A DNA stretch of 53,214 bases, taken from positions 1 through 53,214 of the forward strand of contig JADHWC010000005.1 of assembly GCA_016783665.1 (NCBI GenBank), written 5' to 3'. Positions within the stretch are counted from its first letter, which is position 1; each line of letters starts with the position of its first letter. This document shows, piece after piece, positions 8,234 through 20,026 of this stretch. Made by a program: the position numbers and the translations under genes. The notes beneath the pieces were generated by a model. The model ran no database searches and had not been told where the DNA came from. It saw only the letters and a program-made list of their open reading frames with translations. The stretch is from Fidelibacterota bacterium (GTDB lineage: Bacteria; Fidelibacterota; UBA2242).

Positions 8234-8266
8234 GACCGAAAATAAATTATTTTATTAAAAAAACAA

Positions 8267-8295
8267 TTGACAAAGAACCTATAAATATCTAAAAT
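8267..8295 (+). promoter_or_regulatory. Sigma-70-like promoter for the 8341/8796 pair
   Basis: TTGACA at 8267-8272, 17-base spacer, TAAAAT at 8290-8295, 45 bases before the TTG start at 8341. The surrounding 50 bases are very AT-rich. Confidence 0.6.
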
Positions 8296-8340
8296 CAGAC
8301 ACATGAATCGAAGTGGAAAAATATAAAGGGAGGTAAAATT

Positions 8341-8766
8341 TTGAGAAATATAAAGCCCGTATCAGCGCTACTCACATTAATAACTGTTTCACTGCTTTTT
8401 TCAGGAATTGCGTTTGGTAATTCAGATTATTATTCTTCCGTTCAAAAGATTTGTAATGCCTACCAGATAACAGTTGATTATGATCGTATGAATCTGATGG
8501 ATCTGGAAGATGGTGATAAAGAATTTACATTGAGCGTAAAAAGTACCCGAGGCCAGTTCGATCGCGTGATGCTCGTTAGCTTTTACGCAGCCGGAAAGGC
8601 GATGAATTATCATAAGGAGCCGATCCGGAAAGTCACGGTGGTTATCAGTGTGGAGTACAAAGGTACTCAAAATATTGTGGCACACGCTACAAAAGAAAAT
8701 ATTATGAAATTTGTGAACGGTGAGTTGACGTCGACGGAGTTTGTCAGAAGAGTTAAATTTGATTAA
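8341..8766 (+). CDS. Secreted protein of unknown function
   Basis: 141 residues from a TTG start, chosen because GGGAGG lies eight bases upstream and a signal peptide begins immediately (hydrophobic ~8-24, probable cleavage after AFG/N). The mature part (~115 residues) has alternating strand-like stretches, including VMLVSFYAAGKAMNYH and VTVVISVEYKGTQNIV, and no cysteine pair or catalytic motif I recognise. It shares the promoter at 8267 with the DUF350-type membrane protein 30 bp downstream; the two are probably a unit. Confidence 0.7.
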   Translation: MRNIKPVSALLTLITVSLLFSGIAFGNSDYYSSVQKICNAYQITVDYDRMNLMDLEDGDKEFTLSVKSTRGQFDRVMLVSFYAAGKAMNYHKEPIRKVTVVISVEYKGTQNIVAHATKENIMKFVNGELTSTEFVRRVKFD

Positions 8767-8795
8767 TTTGCAAAATAACAATTAAGGAGGAATTC

Positions 8796-9029
8796 ATGGA
8801 TCCTTTTTCATGGTCTTATACGTTAATGATGTATCTGAGAGGAATAGGCTGGGCGATCGTCGCATCAATCGGTTTTTCCTTTGGTGTTGGTCTGGCTATC
8901 AAAGTTTTTGACTGGTTATCGACTTCAATCGATGAATGGGAAGAGATTAAAAAAGGTAATATTGGCGTTGCATTAATTATCTGTTCTCTCATCCTGATGG
9001 TCGGTCTGTTGGTCTATAAAGTCATATAA
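8796..9029 (+). CDS. Small DUF350-like membrane protein
   Basis: 77 residues preceded by AAGGAGG. Two membrane helices are evident (about 14-38 and 54-76). Between them lies DEWEEIKKGNIGVALI, characteristic of DUF350-type proteins (one repeat; many family members have two). Function in the family is unknown. It follows a secreted protein and ends at a strong terminator hairpin. Confidence 0.7.
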   Translation: MDPFSWSYTLMMYLRGIGWAIVASIGFSFGVGLAIKVFDWLSTSIDEWEEIKKGNIGVALIICSLILMVGLLVYKVI

Positions 9030-9048
9030 TTAACGATTCAACACATTT

Positions 9049-9084
9049 ACGGGAAATCCGGCAGGGAATGGGTTTCCCGTTTTT
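9049..9084 (+). terminator. Rho-independent terminator
   Basis: ACGGGAAA (9049-9056) pairs with TTTCCCGT (9073-9080), followed by a T-run (9080-9084). It lies between the DUF350-like gene and convergent thyX and could serve the + strand unit. Confidence 0.75.
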
Positions 9085-9115
9085 GCTTTAGCAAATTATA
9101 AATAATATTATGAAT

Positions 9116-9961
9116 TTATTCATCGTGGTTCTCTAATATCCGCTGAATTTTCGCCTCATATTCTGTTTTATGAATACCCTTCAATTGATGGTCTTTCCCC
9201 TGTAGCTGGTTTGCAAGCGCTTCGAGTTCTTTACCCGAAAAACTAATGGCGTTCAATACATGAGTTTTAAAAGCCTTATATGCCAGCGGCGCAACCGCCT
9301 TTGTAATTTCAGCCACGGCTTTTCCATATTGCCTGATTTCCCATTGGGCGTGGTAATCAAGGCGTAATTTCAGAAAGTGAAACAGGTTGTTCAAGTCGAT
9401 CTGCCAGTACCATTGGGTATAGAGGGATAGCGGTAAGTTAATGCGCGCCAGTTCCCGGGCAATGCCGTCTTCAATCAATTTTCCATAATTTTCATAGGCA
9501 CTTTTTTGATCGTTGATTAAAATGTCCAGCACTTTTTGGCGAAGTTTTACGGGCACTTCTTCTTCTGCCCGACCTTGACGATTGTCTTTGCTTTGAAATT
9601 TTATCTGATCCGGATTTGGAACATAAAATTCATTTTCCATGATACTGTAGCGACCGGATATTTCATTAATTCGGGCTGTACGGTGCCGGATCCACTGACG
9701 GGCGACGAAAATGGGCATTTTACAGTGAAATGTCAGGATGACCTGTTCGAACGGAGAAGTATGCTGATGGCTCATCAGGTAATCGATGAGAGCCTGGTCC
9801 TCACGAACAGATTTTGTGCCCTGACCATAGCTGACGCGAGCCGCTTGTACGATTCGGCTGTCTCCGCCAAGATAGTCAATCAGACGGACAAATCCTTTGT
9901 CCAGAACCTTAAATTCTTTATCCAGAATCGCTTCTGCTTCAGGAACAATTATATGTGCCAT
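9116..9961 (-). CDS. thyX: Flavin-dependent thymidylate synthase
   Basis: 281 residues from the ATG at 9961 (AGGAG upstream); the longer open frame to 10093 adds 44 residues of low-quality sequence and overlaps the divergent peptidase start. It makes dTMP from dUMP with methylene-tetrahydrofolate, FAD and NADPH. The ThyX signature RHR-x7-S is present as RHRTARINEIS followed by GRYS. Also visible are VSYGQGTKSVREDQALIDYL, HTSPFEQV, NLPLSLYTQWYWQIDLNNLFHFL and RLDYHAQWEIRQY, all typical of the family. Its presence implies that the organism may lack ThyA. Confidence 0.97.
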   Translation of the reverse strand: MAHIIVPEAEAILDKEFKVLDKGFVRLIDYLGGDSRIVQAARVSYGQGTKSVREDQALIDYLMSHQHTSPFEQVILTFHCKMPIFVARQWIRHRTARINEISGRYSIMENEFYVPNPDQIKFQSKDNRQGRAEEEVPVKLRQKVLDILINDQKSAYENYGKLIEDGIARELARINLPLSLYTQWYWQIDLNNLFHFLKLRLDYHAQWEIRQYGKAVAEITKAVAPLAYKAFKTHVLNAISFSGKELEALANQLQGKDHQLKGIHKTEYEAKIQRILENHDE

Positions 9962-10093
9962 AGTGTTAATACTCCTGAATATTTGAACTATTGAAAATGT
10001 ACGAATTTTTCGGATATGATAACAGGGTGAAATAAATGTGATATTTTTCAATGAATAGTGCGCTGTTTTTCGTAATTTTGATTGAGAACACAA

Positions 10094-12049
10094 ATGTTTA
10101 ATAAATACGCCATATTATCCACTTTATTAATACTGAGTATTTCAATTTTTGGAGGATCCGACCCGGACTGGGTGGACCAGGAAATTGAACTCAAGCGACG
10201 ACTGCTGGAAAACCGCAGAAAGATGGCGAAATCCATGAGTTTGAATAATCGTAAAGATTATGATGTGGGATATTACGGATTGGATATTAATGTCGATATA
10301 AACAACAAGAAAATTTCCGGAACAACTACAATCAGAGGAAAATCCCGGATCGATGATCTGTTATCCATATTTTTAGACCTTACGTCTTCTATGCAGATCG
10401 ACAGTGTTGGATCGGATGCAAATAGATATGCACGAACCGAAGATGGTTTTCACGCCTATTTTTCCACATCTTTAGATAGTGGAGATATGTTTGAAATACA
10501 GATAAGCTATGCCGGGCATCCTGAAGAAGGCGGATTCCAGGGATTTGCTTTTGATTATCATAGCGGCGTTCCAATAGTATCCACTCTGAGCGAACCCTAT
10601 TATGCCCATAGCTGGTTTCCGTGCAAGGACTTGCCCGGCGATAAAGCCGACTCCGCCGACATCGTCGTTACCGTTCCCGATACCTTAACCGCAGTATCCA
10701 ATGGCACACTGGTATCGGTGGTAAATAATCAGGACGGGACCGCGACTTTTACCTGGCAGGAACGGTATCCGATCGCAGTCTATCTCATATCATTGGCGAT
10801 TTCAAATTATGCTGAACTTGAACATTCCTATACAGGTTTGGATGAGACAGTCATGCCGATAAAACATTGGTATTTTCCTGAGGATTCAAGTAAGATTGGT
10901 AATCTTTCATTAACATCGGAAATGATCAGATTTTTTGCCGGCATCTGGGGAGAATATCCCTTCATTAATGAAAAATACGGTCACGCCCAGTTTTCCTGGG
11001 GCGGAGGTATGGAGCATCAGACATGCACCAGTCTGGGAAGTTATAGTGAGCTGCTTATTTGCCATGAACTGGCTCACCAGTGGTGGGGTAATATGGTTAC
11101 CTGTGCGAACTGGAAAAATATCTGGCTGAATGAAGGATTTGCCCGGTATTCTGAAGCGCTCTGGAAAGAGCACAATTTTGGTGCCCAGGCGCTTAAAGAT
11201 TACATGGATTATCTGAATCGACCGGAAGTCTGGCAAAATAGTCCGCTATACATTACTGATACGACAAATGTTTACTCGATTTTTAACCGGATTGTGTATG
11301 ATAAAGGAGCCTGGGTTCTGCACATGTTGAGACATGTCGTTGGCGAAGAGGTTTTCCGGGATATTTTCCCGGCGTACCGGGAAGCCTACTTTATGGACGT
11401 CGCCACAACCGATGATTTCCAGAGAATTTGTGAGCAGGTTTATGGCGATGATCTTGACTGGTTCTTCGATCAATGGATCTATCAAATCGGTCAACCGAAT
11501 TACAAAGTGAGTTGGAGCCGTGAACAGATCTCAGTAAATGACTGGAATATAACCGTTGATATTGAGCAAGCCCAGTATCCTCAAAATCTCTTCAGAATGC
11601 CTCTCGACGTTCGCGTGGAATTTCTAAAAAGTGATACAATACTGACAATCATTGATTCATCATTTGTTCAACAATTTGATTTTCAGTTTGCCGACATGCC
11701 TGTAGATATTGAAATCGATCCCGGTGGCTGGGTATTAAAATCTGTTCAGTATTCCATGATTGATCCTGATCTTGGTTATAACCCGGATCGCTTTTTGTTA
11801 ACGCATCCCTATCCGAATCCCTTCAATGCAGCAACGCATTTTGAAATTTATCTGCCATTTAATATCGTCGGTGAATTGAAAGCGTACGATATAACAGGCA
11901 GGGTTGCCGACGTAATTGAAAGCGGCGCTATACCGGCAGGTTATTATCAAAAAACATGGCAGCCAAAAGCTCTTCCTTCCGGTGTTTATATAATTCGGCT
12001 TGAATCAGATAAGATTAATCTTGAGCAAAAGGTTGTATATATGAAATGA
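10094..12049 (+). CDS. Secreted M1-family metallo-aminopeptidase with C-terminal sorting domain
   Basis: 651 residues from the ATG at 10094 (a TTG four codons upstream is possible; no clear ribosome site for either). A signal peptide covers ~1-20. The catalytic zinc site is HELAHQWWG at 324-332 with the third ligand Glu347 in WLNEGFARYSE; GGGMEHQT takes the place of the GAMEN exopeptidase motif. The last ~80 residues (from YPNPFN) form a type-A sorting domain of the type IX secretion style: FEIYLPFNIVGELKAYDITG, then GVYIIRLES and the terminal KVVYMK. It should act outside the cell or on the surface. It diverges from thyX with 132 bp between starts. Confidence 0.95.
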   Translation: MFNKYAILSTLLILSISIFGGSDPDWVDQEIELKRRLLENRRKMAKSMSLNNRKDYDVGYYGLDINVDINNKKISGTTTIRGKSRIDDLLSIFLDLTSSMQIDSVGSDANRYARTEDGFHAYFSTSLDSGDMFEIQISYAGHPEEGGFQGFAFDYHSGVPIVSTLSEPYYAHSWFPCKDLPGDKADSADIVVTVPDTLTAVSNGTLVSVVNNQDGTATFTWQERYPIAVYLISLAISNYAELEHSYTGLDETVMPIKHWYFPEDSSKIGNLSLTSEMIRFFAGIWGEYPFINEKYGHAQFSWGGGMEHQTCTSLGSYSELLICHELAHQWWGNMVTCANWKNIWLNEGFARYSEALWKEHNFGAQALKDYMDYLNRPEVWQNSPLYITDTTNVYSIFNRIVYDKGAWVLHMLRHVVGEEVFRDIFPAYREAYFMDVATTDDFQRICEQVYGDDLDWFFDQWIYQIGQPNYKVSWSREQISVNDWNITVDIEQAQYPQNLFRMPLDVRVEFLKSDTILTIIDSSFVQQFDFQFADMPVDIEIDPGGWVLKSVQYSMIDPDLGYNPDRFLLTHPYPNPFNAATHFEIYLPFNIVGELKAYDITGRVADVIESGAIPAGYYQKTWQPKALPSGVYIIRLESDKINLEQKVVYMK

Positions 12050-12167
12050 TTGATGTATCTTTTTTCGGCTCAAGGGCGTCTAAATAAATGATTGAAATTG
12101 GAAATATTCAGATGAATTGTATAGATTTAATTGAGAATATAAAATTAGCGATATGGTATTATAAATT

Positions 12168-15100
12168 ATGAAGCGATCCACCTTTTTCCTTATTATCCTT
12201 AGCGTCTTGTTGATCGACCCGGCATTTGCCCAATTTGGGAAAAATAAAGTTCAGTATGATGACCACACCTGGTCATTTATCCAGACCGAGCATTTTGATA
12301 TTTTTTTTCATGATAAGGGCAAGGAACTGGCAGATTTCTCTGCCCCGATTCTCGAGCAGGCGGTAAAAGAAATATCAAGTGTCTTGAATTGGCGAATGCG
12401 AAAACGCACATCAATTATTATTTATAATACCCATAGCGATTTTCAGCAGACCAATGTCACGTTACAATATATGTACGAAGGCATTCAAGGGTTTACGGAA
12501 ATATTTAAAAATCGCGCTGTCGTGGCATTTGATGGGAGCAATAATAGTTTTTGGCATTTATTGCGTCATGAACTGGTTCATGTGGTCGTCAATGATATGA
12601 TTTACGGCGGGAGTATCCAGAGTGTGATCTCCGGACGAGTTCGGTTGCGCATCCCGACTTGGATGAACGAAGGTCTCGCTGAATATATTGCCATGGGTTG
12701 GGATACCAATGCCGATATGATTTTACGAGATATTGCCACTACTAACGATATCCCAAATGTCAATGAACTGGATTATTATTTAGCCTATAAAGGCGGGCAA
12801 TCCGTTTACCGCTTTATTGCAGAAAAATATGGCGATCAGAAAATCGGAGAAATCTGGTCGAACATGAAGGGTCGTTCCAGTGCTGAGAAAGGCTTCGAAA
12901 CCTCTATCGGAATGAACATTAAAGAGCTATCGGAAGCCTGGCATAAATGGGTGCGTACGGAATACTGGCCGGATGTTGCAGACCGGGATGAATTGGATGA
13001 TATTGCCATTCGATTGACTGATCATAAAAAATTGAAAAATTATTTCAATACCGGACCATCCATAAATCCCAATGGAACACAAATCGCCATAATGTCGGAT
13101 CGCAAGGGGTATGCGGACATTTACCTGATCTCGGTTTCAGATGGAAAAGTTATAAAAAAGCTGGTGAGCGGACAGCGGACTCCCGACCTGGAAGAATTGA
13201 AATGGTTAAATCCTCGTCTCAGCTGGTCGCCGGATGGGAAAAAAATTGTTATGGCTGTCAAGAGCGGTGCAAAAGACGCCTTAGTAATTGTCAATACGAA
13301 GACAAAGAAGCGAAAAAAATATTCATTTGATGAATGTAACGAGCTCTTTTCCGCGGCATGGTCACCAGATGGCAAGCAAATAGCCTTTATCGGTCTGAAT
13401 AATGATCGCACAGATCTGTACGTGTTTCATTTGAAAAAGAAAAAATTAACACGTTTGACGAATGACTGGGCGTCGGATTTCGAACCGAACTGGTCGCCCG
13501 ACAGTAAAAAAATTGTTTTCGCATCACAACGCAATATCAATAATACTAATATGAATTCTGATGAACTGACGAATTGGTCAACGTCACCTTACAATCAAAC
13601 AGATCTATATGTTTGTGATGTTAAAACAGGGGAAATCAGTCAACTGACCGAAACTCCCTGGAACGAGAATTACCCTGCCTGGGCACATACTCAAAATAAG
13701 ATTATTTATACATCGGATGCTCACGGTATATCAAACCTCTATATTCTCGATCTTGATTCCGGTAGCCACATTGCCGTAACGAATGCACTGACAGGAGTGT
13801 TTCAACCGAGTTTATCACAGGATGATTCCCGACTGGTTTTTGCCGGTTATTCAAAGTTCGGCTGGGATGTGTTTACAGTGAGTAATCCGTTAGCCATGGT
13901 GGATGAACCAAAGACAATTAAACCAACTGTATTTGCTAACAGATTGGCAGAAATATGGGATAATCCGGAAGAAAATATTCGTTTTGATATACCCTCGCCG
14001 GAAGATGTTCAGCGATCTTACACTCATAAAGTAGGTGAAGAACAATCCTATACAAACTATATTTTTGCTCCAAATTATCAGCAATTTTCGAGTCAGTCCC
14101 CTGATACCGCAGATACACCTGCTGATACGGTCAGCTATAAAGACGATGAAGGCAAATTCAAAGTTAATCCCTACAAGACCAAATTTACGCTCGATTTGAT
14201 TGACAGTCAGGCGGGGTATAACACATTCTGGGGATTTCAGGGAACTACGGTTTTTGCCTTTAGCGATGTGCTCGGTGATCATCGCTTTACATTTGGAACA
14301 GAGATGTACATCGATCTTGAAAATAGCGATTATTATATGTCTTATCAGTATCTTGCGCGACGCACAAATTTTGGCGTTACCGGATTTCATTCGGCTAACT
14401 TTTGGCAAATTAGTATGTTTCAACTTTATCGCTTGAGGAATTACGGGTTTGATTTTTCCGTTTCAAGACCGTTTTCCAGATTTTCACGTGTCGAATTTGC
14501 CGCAACCTCTTATAATGTCGAACAGAAATTTATTGATATTCTTACCGGACAAGAAATAGGTGATCCTAGAATGATTCATACAATTCTGCCAAGGGCGGCA
14601 TTTGTATTCGATAATACGCTATGGGGGTATTTTTATCCAATCGATGGTTGGCGCTGGCGGCTGGATATGATGGTTAGTCCGAAATATAGTGAAACAAGCC
14701 TGGAATTTCAGAGCGTTCAAGCCGATGTAAGGCGCTATTTTAAGCTAAATCGTGAATATTCTTTTGGGATGCGCCTGACAGCCGGTTTGAGTGAAGGTAA
14801 AAATGCTCAGCGTTTTTTTCTTGGTGGAGAGATGAACTGGATCAATCAGCGCTATCGCAGGGGGCATAACATGTCCGATGTGGAAGATATTTACTTTTCA
14901 GAGTTTATTACACCACTACGGGGAGCCCGCTATTATGAGCGTGAAGGAACCCGCTATTTTCTGTCCAATATTGAGTTTCGCTATCCTTTCATCAAGTATT
15001 TGGCGCTTGGTTGGCCCGTTCCGATGGTTATGGGAGGAATACAGGGGATTACCTTTTTTGACCTGGGTGCGGCATGGTACGGAAATGATTTTCATCCGTT

Positions 15101-15272
15101 TGGATATGATAAGTACAATGGAACATACCTGGACGATCTCGTGTCCGGTTTTGGATTTGGCACGCGCCTGTTTTTAGGATATTTCCTGCTGAAAATAGAT
15201 GTTGCCTGGCGGTACGATTTCATTACCGTCACAAAACCGCAGTGGTATTTCTCACTTGGGCTGGATTTTTAA
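12168..15272 (+). CDS. Three-part outer-membrane protein: MA-type metalloprotease, TolB-like propeller, beta-barrel
   Basis: 1034 residues. Signal peptide 1-22 (AFA/Q). Residues ~30-270 form a gluzincin-type peptidase domain with HELVH (134-138) and third ligand Glu168 in MNEGLAEY. Residues ~285-600 hold repeated PD40 blades, e.g. LSWSPDGKKIVMAVKSG, AAWSPDGKQIAFIG and PNWSPDSKKIVFASQ. Residues ~670-1034 look like an Omp85/surface-antigen style barrel: amphipathic strands such as FDFSVSRPFSRFSRVEFAAT, a late FFDLGAAWYG hairpin and a terminal aromatic residue in YFSLGLDF. It probably sits in the outer membrane with the propeller and protease on one face. Such combinations are known in FCB genomes, but the substrate is not. 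It stands alone 118 bp after the M1 peptidase. Confidence 0.85.
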   Translation: MKRSTFFLIILSVLLIDPAFAQFGKNKVQYDDHTWSFIQTEHFDIFFHDKGKELADFSAPILEQAVKEISSVLNWRMRKRTSIIIYNTHSDFQQTNVTLQYMYEGIQGFTEIFKNRAVVAFDGSNNSFWHLLRHELVHVVVNDMIYGGSIQSVISGRVRLRIPTWMNEGLAEYIAMGWDTNADMILRDIATTNDIPNVNELDYYLAYKGGQSVYRFIAEKYGDQKIGEIWSNMKGRSSAEKGFETSIGMNIKELSEAWHKWVRTEYWPDVADRDELDDIAIRLTDHKKLKNYFNTGPSINPNGTQIAIMSDRKGYADIYLISVSDGKVIKKLVSGQRTPDLEELKWLNPRLSWSPDGKKIVMAVKSGAKDALVIVNTKTKKRKKYSFDECNELFSAAWSPDGKQIAFIGLNNDRTDLYVFHLKKKKLTRLTNDWASDFEPNWSPDSKKIVFASQRNINNTNMNSDELTNWSTSPYNQTDLYVCDVKTGEISQLTETPWNENYPAWAHTQNKIIYTSDAHGISNLYILDLDSGSHIAVTNALTGVFQPSLSQDDSRLVFAGYSKFGWDVFTVSNPLAMVDEPKTIKPTVFANRLAEIWDNPEENIRFDIPSPEDVQRSYTHKVGEEQSYTNYIFAPNYQQFSSQSPDTADTPADTVSYKDDEGKFKVNPYKTKFTLDLIDSQAGYNTFWGFQGTTVFAFSDVLGDHRFTFGTEMYIDLENSDYYMSYQYLARRTNFGVTGFHSANFWQISMFQLYRLRNYGFDFSVSRPFSRFSRVEFAATSYNVEQKFIDILTGQEIGDPRMIHTILPRAAFVFDNTLWGYFYPIDGWRWRLDMMVSPKYSETSLEFQSVQADVRRYFKLNREYSFGMRLTAGLSEGKNAQRFFLGGEMNWINQRYRRGHNMSDVEDIYFSEFITPLRGARYYEREGTRYFLSNIEFRYPFIKYLALGWPVPMVMGGIQGITFFDLGAAWYGNDFHPFGYDKYNGTYLDDLVSGFGFGTRLFLGYFLLKIDVAWRYDFITVTKPQWYFSLGLDF

Positions 15273-15403
15273 ATCTTTTGCATCATAATTTATAAAAAAG
15301 TAACGAATTTTAATTTCAGGATACCGACTATTTCACTAATTTAGCAAGCCGGGCAGTATGCTTTGCTTCATGTCCGAAAAGAATTTCATGATTTGAGCTG
15401 CAT

Positions 15404-16311
15404 GTGATAAAGTATTTACAGTTTTTATTATTGTGTCTGATTTGGGGAACCACTTTTGCTGCTATAAAAATTGGTTCGTCTTCCACTCCACCAATGGCAG
15501 GGCTTGCCCTGCGATATGGTTTCGCAATGCTTGTTTTATTTCCTGTCATCGGACTGACACGACGAAAAATATGGTTTGACAGATCCTCTCTGAAAATGTA
15601 CGGCATTGTCGGATTCTATAGCATGGGACTTAGTTACCTCTGTATATACTGGGCGATGCAATTTATTCCAAGCAGTCTGTCAGCCATTCTGTGGGCGACG
15701 TTTCCCCTGTTTGTGGGTCTGTTTGCCCATCACATGGTTCCACTTGAAAAACTAAATGCTCGCCGATTGATTTCGATTTTTATCGCAATTGTCGGAGTAT
15801 TTTTAATTTTAACCGATCAACAGCTGGTTTTTAATATTGAAGTGCTTCTGGGCTGCCTGGTAGTTCTTCTGGGTGTCGTCATGGCATCCTATCCGAATGT
15901 CTATTTGAAGGCAAAAGCAAAGGATTATGATCCAATGGCGCTGACAGCCATGTCAATTTTAATTGGTGCTTTAATTCACTTGGCGGGTGCGATATTAACC
16001 GGGCAATTTGCGGACATGTCCTGGTCGGCGCAAAATATCGGCGCAGCTGCGTATTTAGGCGTTTTTGGTTCTGCTACTGCGTTTTTTTTATATTTTTCAC
16101 TGTTACGTAAAATTGAAGTAGTGAAATTATCTTTTGTTACTTTTCTAACGCCGATTATCGCGACTCTGGTCGGGTTGACTATTTTACATGAAGCCGTAAC
16201 TTTAAAAGAGATATTCGGAATCGGGTTCATTTTTGGCGGTCTGTTCTTATATGATTTTAAAAAATATTACCTGCATGTAAAACGTCTGAAAACATTTTCG
16301 CGGAAAGCTGT

Positions 16312-16315
<4 letters not shown>
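15404..16315 (+). CDS. EamA/DMT-family transporter
   Basis: 303 residues from a GTG start, with about ten membrane helices and two EamA halves. The first half starts FLLLCLIWGTTFAAIKIG, the usual WGxxF pattern; the second starts near VLLGVVMASYPNVYLKAKAKD. Substrate not predictable (family exports amino acids, metabolites or nucleotide sugars). Its stop overlaps the radA start by four bases (ATGA). The 131 bp before it hold no clear signal. Confidence 0.9.
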
Positions 16316-18911
<2,596 letters not shown>

Positions 18912-18934
18912 ATTATTAAAGAATTAATCATACT

Positions 18935-20026
18935 ATGAATAAAAATATCTCGACGCCGCCCGAATCAATGAAATCACTATCAATGGAAGAATTGAATATT
19001 CGGATCATAAATATTAAAAAACATTTAGATAAACGGCTGTTGATTCTCGGTCATCACTATCAAACCGACGACGTGATCCGGTATGCCGATGAACGTGGTG
19101 ATTCCTTTGCCCTGGCAAAAACAACATCACAGACCGATGCAGAATATATTGTGTTTTGTGGTGTGCATTTTATGGCAGAGACCGCCGATATAGTTACTTC
19201 AGCAAATCAAAGAGTGTTTATTCCAGATGTAACTGCCGGCTGTTTTCTTGCCGATTGCGCCCGTAGCGATGATGTGGATAATGCTTGGGAAGAGATCCGT
19301 TCGACAGGCTCTTTTCGTACGATTCCTATCACCTATGTGAATTCCAGTGCGGAGTTAAAAGCCTTTTGCGGCAGGAATGGAGGTCTTGTCTGCACATCTT
19401 CCAATGCTGGAGCCGCGATTGATTGGGCATTTGAGCGTGGGCAAAAAGTATTTTTCTTTCCCGATCAGCATTTAGGACGGAACACGGCTTTTAATATGGG
19501 AATTCCACTAAATGAAATGATACTATGGGATCCTGAGGAACCAATGGGAGGAAATTCTGTTGAGGCGATACGAAATGCTCGTGTAATCCTCTGGGATGGG
19601 TTTTGTATCGTTCACCTGGAATTTAATGCAGAATATGTGGATAGTTTACGGAAGCAGTACCCGTCGGTGAATGTCATAGTGCACCCGGAATGTAATTTTA
19701 AAGTCGCGCAGGCCGCCGATTATATGGGAAGCACTGCATATATTATTAAAATGGTCGAACAGAGTCCGGCTGGCAGCCACTGGGCGGTTGCCACTGAAAA
19801 GAATCTTGTGAACCGTCTTAAAAAACAGCATCCGGATAAGCGAATTGAAATACTGCAATCCTTTGAGCCGTACTGTAAATCAATGGCACAAATAACGGTG
19901 CTGAATTTAGCACACCAGCTGGAACAACTGTCGCGGGGAAATCTGGTTAACCGGATAATCGTTGATAAAAGATATCGTAAAGAAGCGTTGACTGCGTTGA
20001 ATCGCATGTTGGAGTTAAAAATATGA
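18935..20026 (+). CDS. nadA: Quinolinate synthase
   Basis: 363 residues. Condenses iminoaspartate with dihydroxyacetone phosphate to quinolinate in NAD synthesis, using a [4Fe-4S] cluster. Cluster cysteines are seen in VFCGVHFMAE, VHPECNF and PYCKSMAQ. Other family marks: LGHHYQTDDVIRYAD, VTYVNSSAELKA and FPDQHLGRNTA. Overlaps nadB by four bases (ATGA), coupling the two enzymes that hand over the unstable iminoaspartate. Confidence 0.98.
   Translation: MNKNISTPPESMKSLSMEELNIRIINIKKHLDKRLLILGHHYQTDDVIRYADERGDSFALAKTTSQTDAEYIVFCGVHFMAETADIVTSANQRVFIPDVTAGCFLADCARSDDVDNAWEEIRSTGSFRTIPITYVNSSAELKAFCGRNGGLVCTSSNAGAAIDWAFERGQKVFFFPDQHLGRNTAFNMGIPLNEMILWDPEEPMGGNSVEAIRNARVILWDGFCIVHLEFNAEYVDSLRKQYPSVNVIVHPECNFKVAQAADYMGSTAYIIKMVEQSPAGSHWAVATEKNLVNRLKKQHPDKRIEILQSFEPYCKSMAQITVLNLAHQLEQLSRGNLVNRIIVDKRYRKEALTALNRMLELKI

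Noticed and set aside
9962..10093. 44-residue N-terminal extension of ThyX
   Set aside because: The ATG at 9961 has an AGGAG site and starts at the family's normal N-terminus; the extension has no ThyX similarity and would overlap the divergent peptidase gene.
13890..14423. 177-codon minus-strand ORF inside the protease-barrel gene
   Set aside because: Antisense to a continuous 1034-codon gene; composition is not protein-like and no homologous motif is visible.
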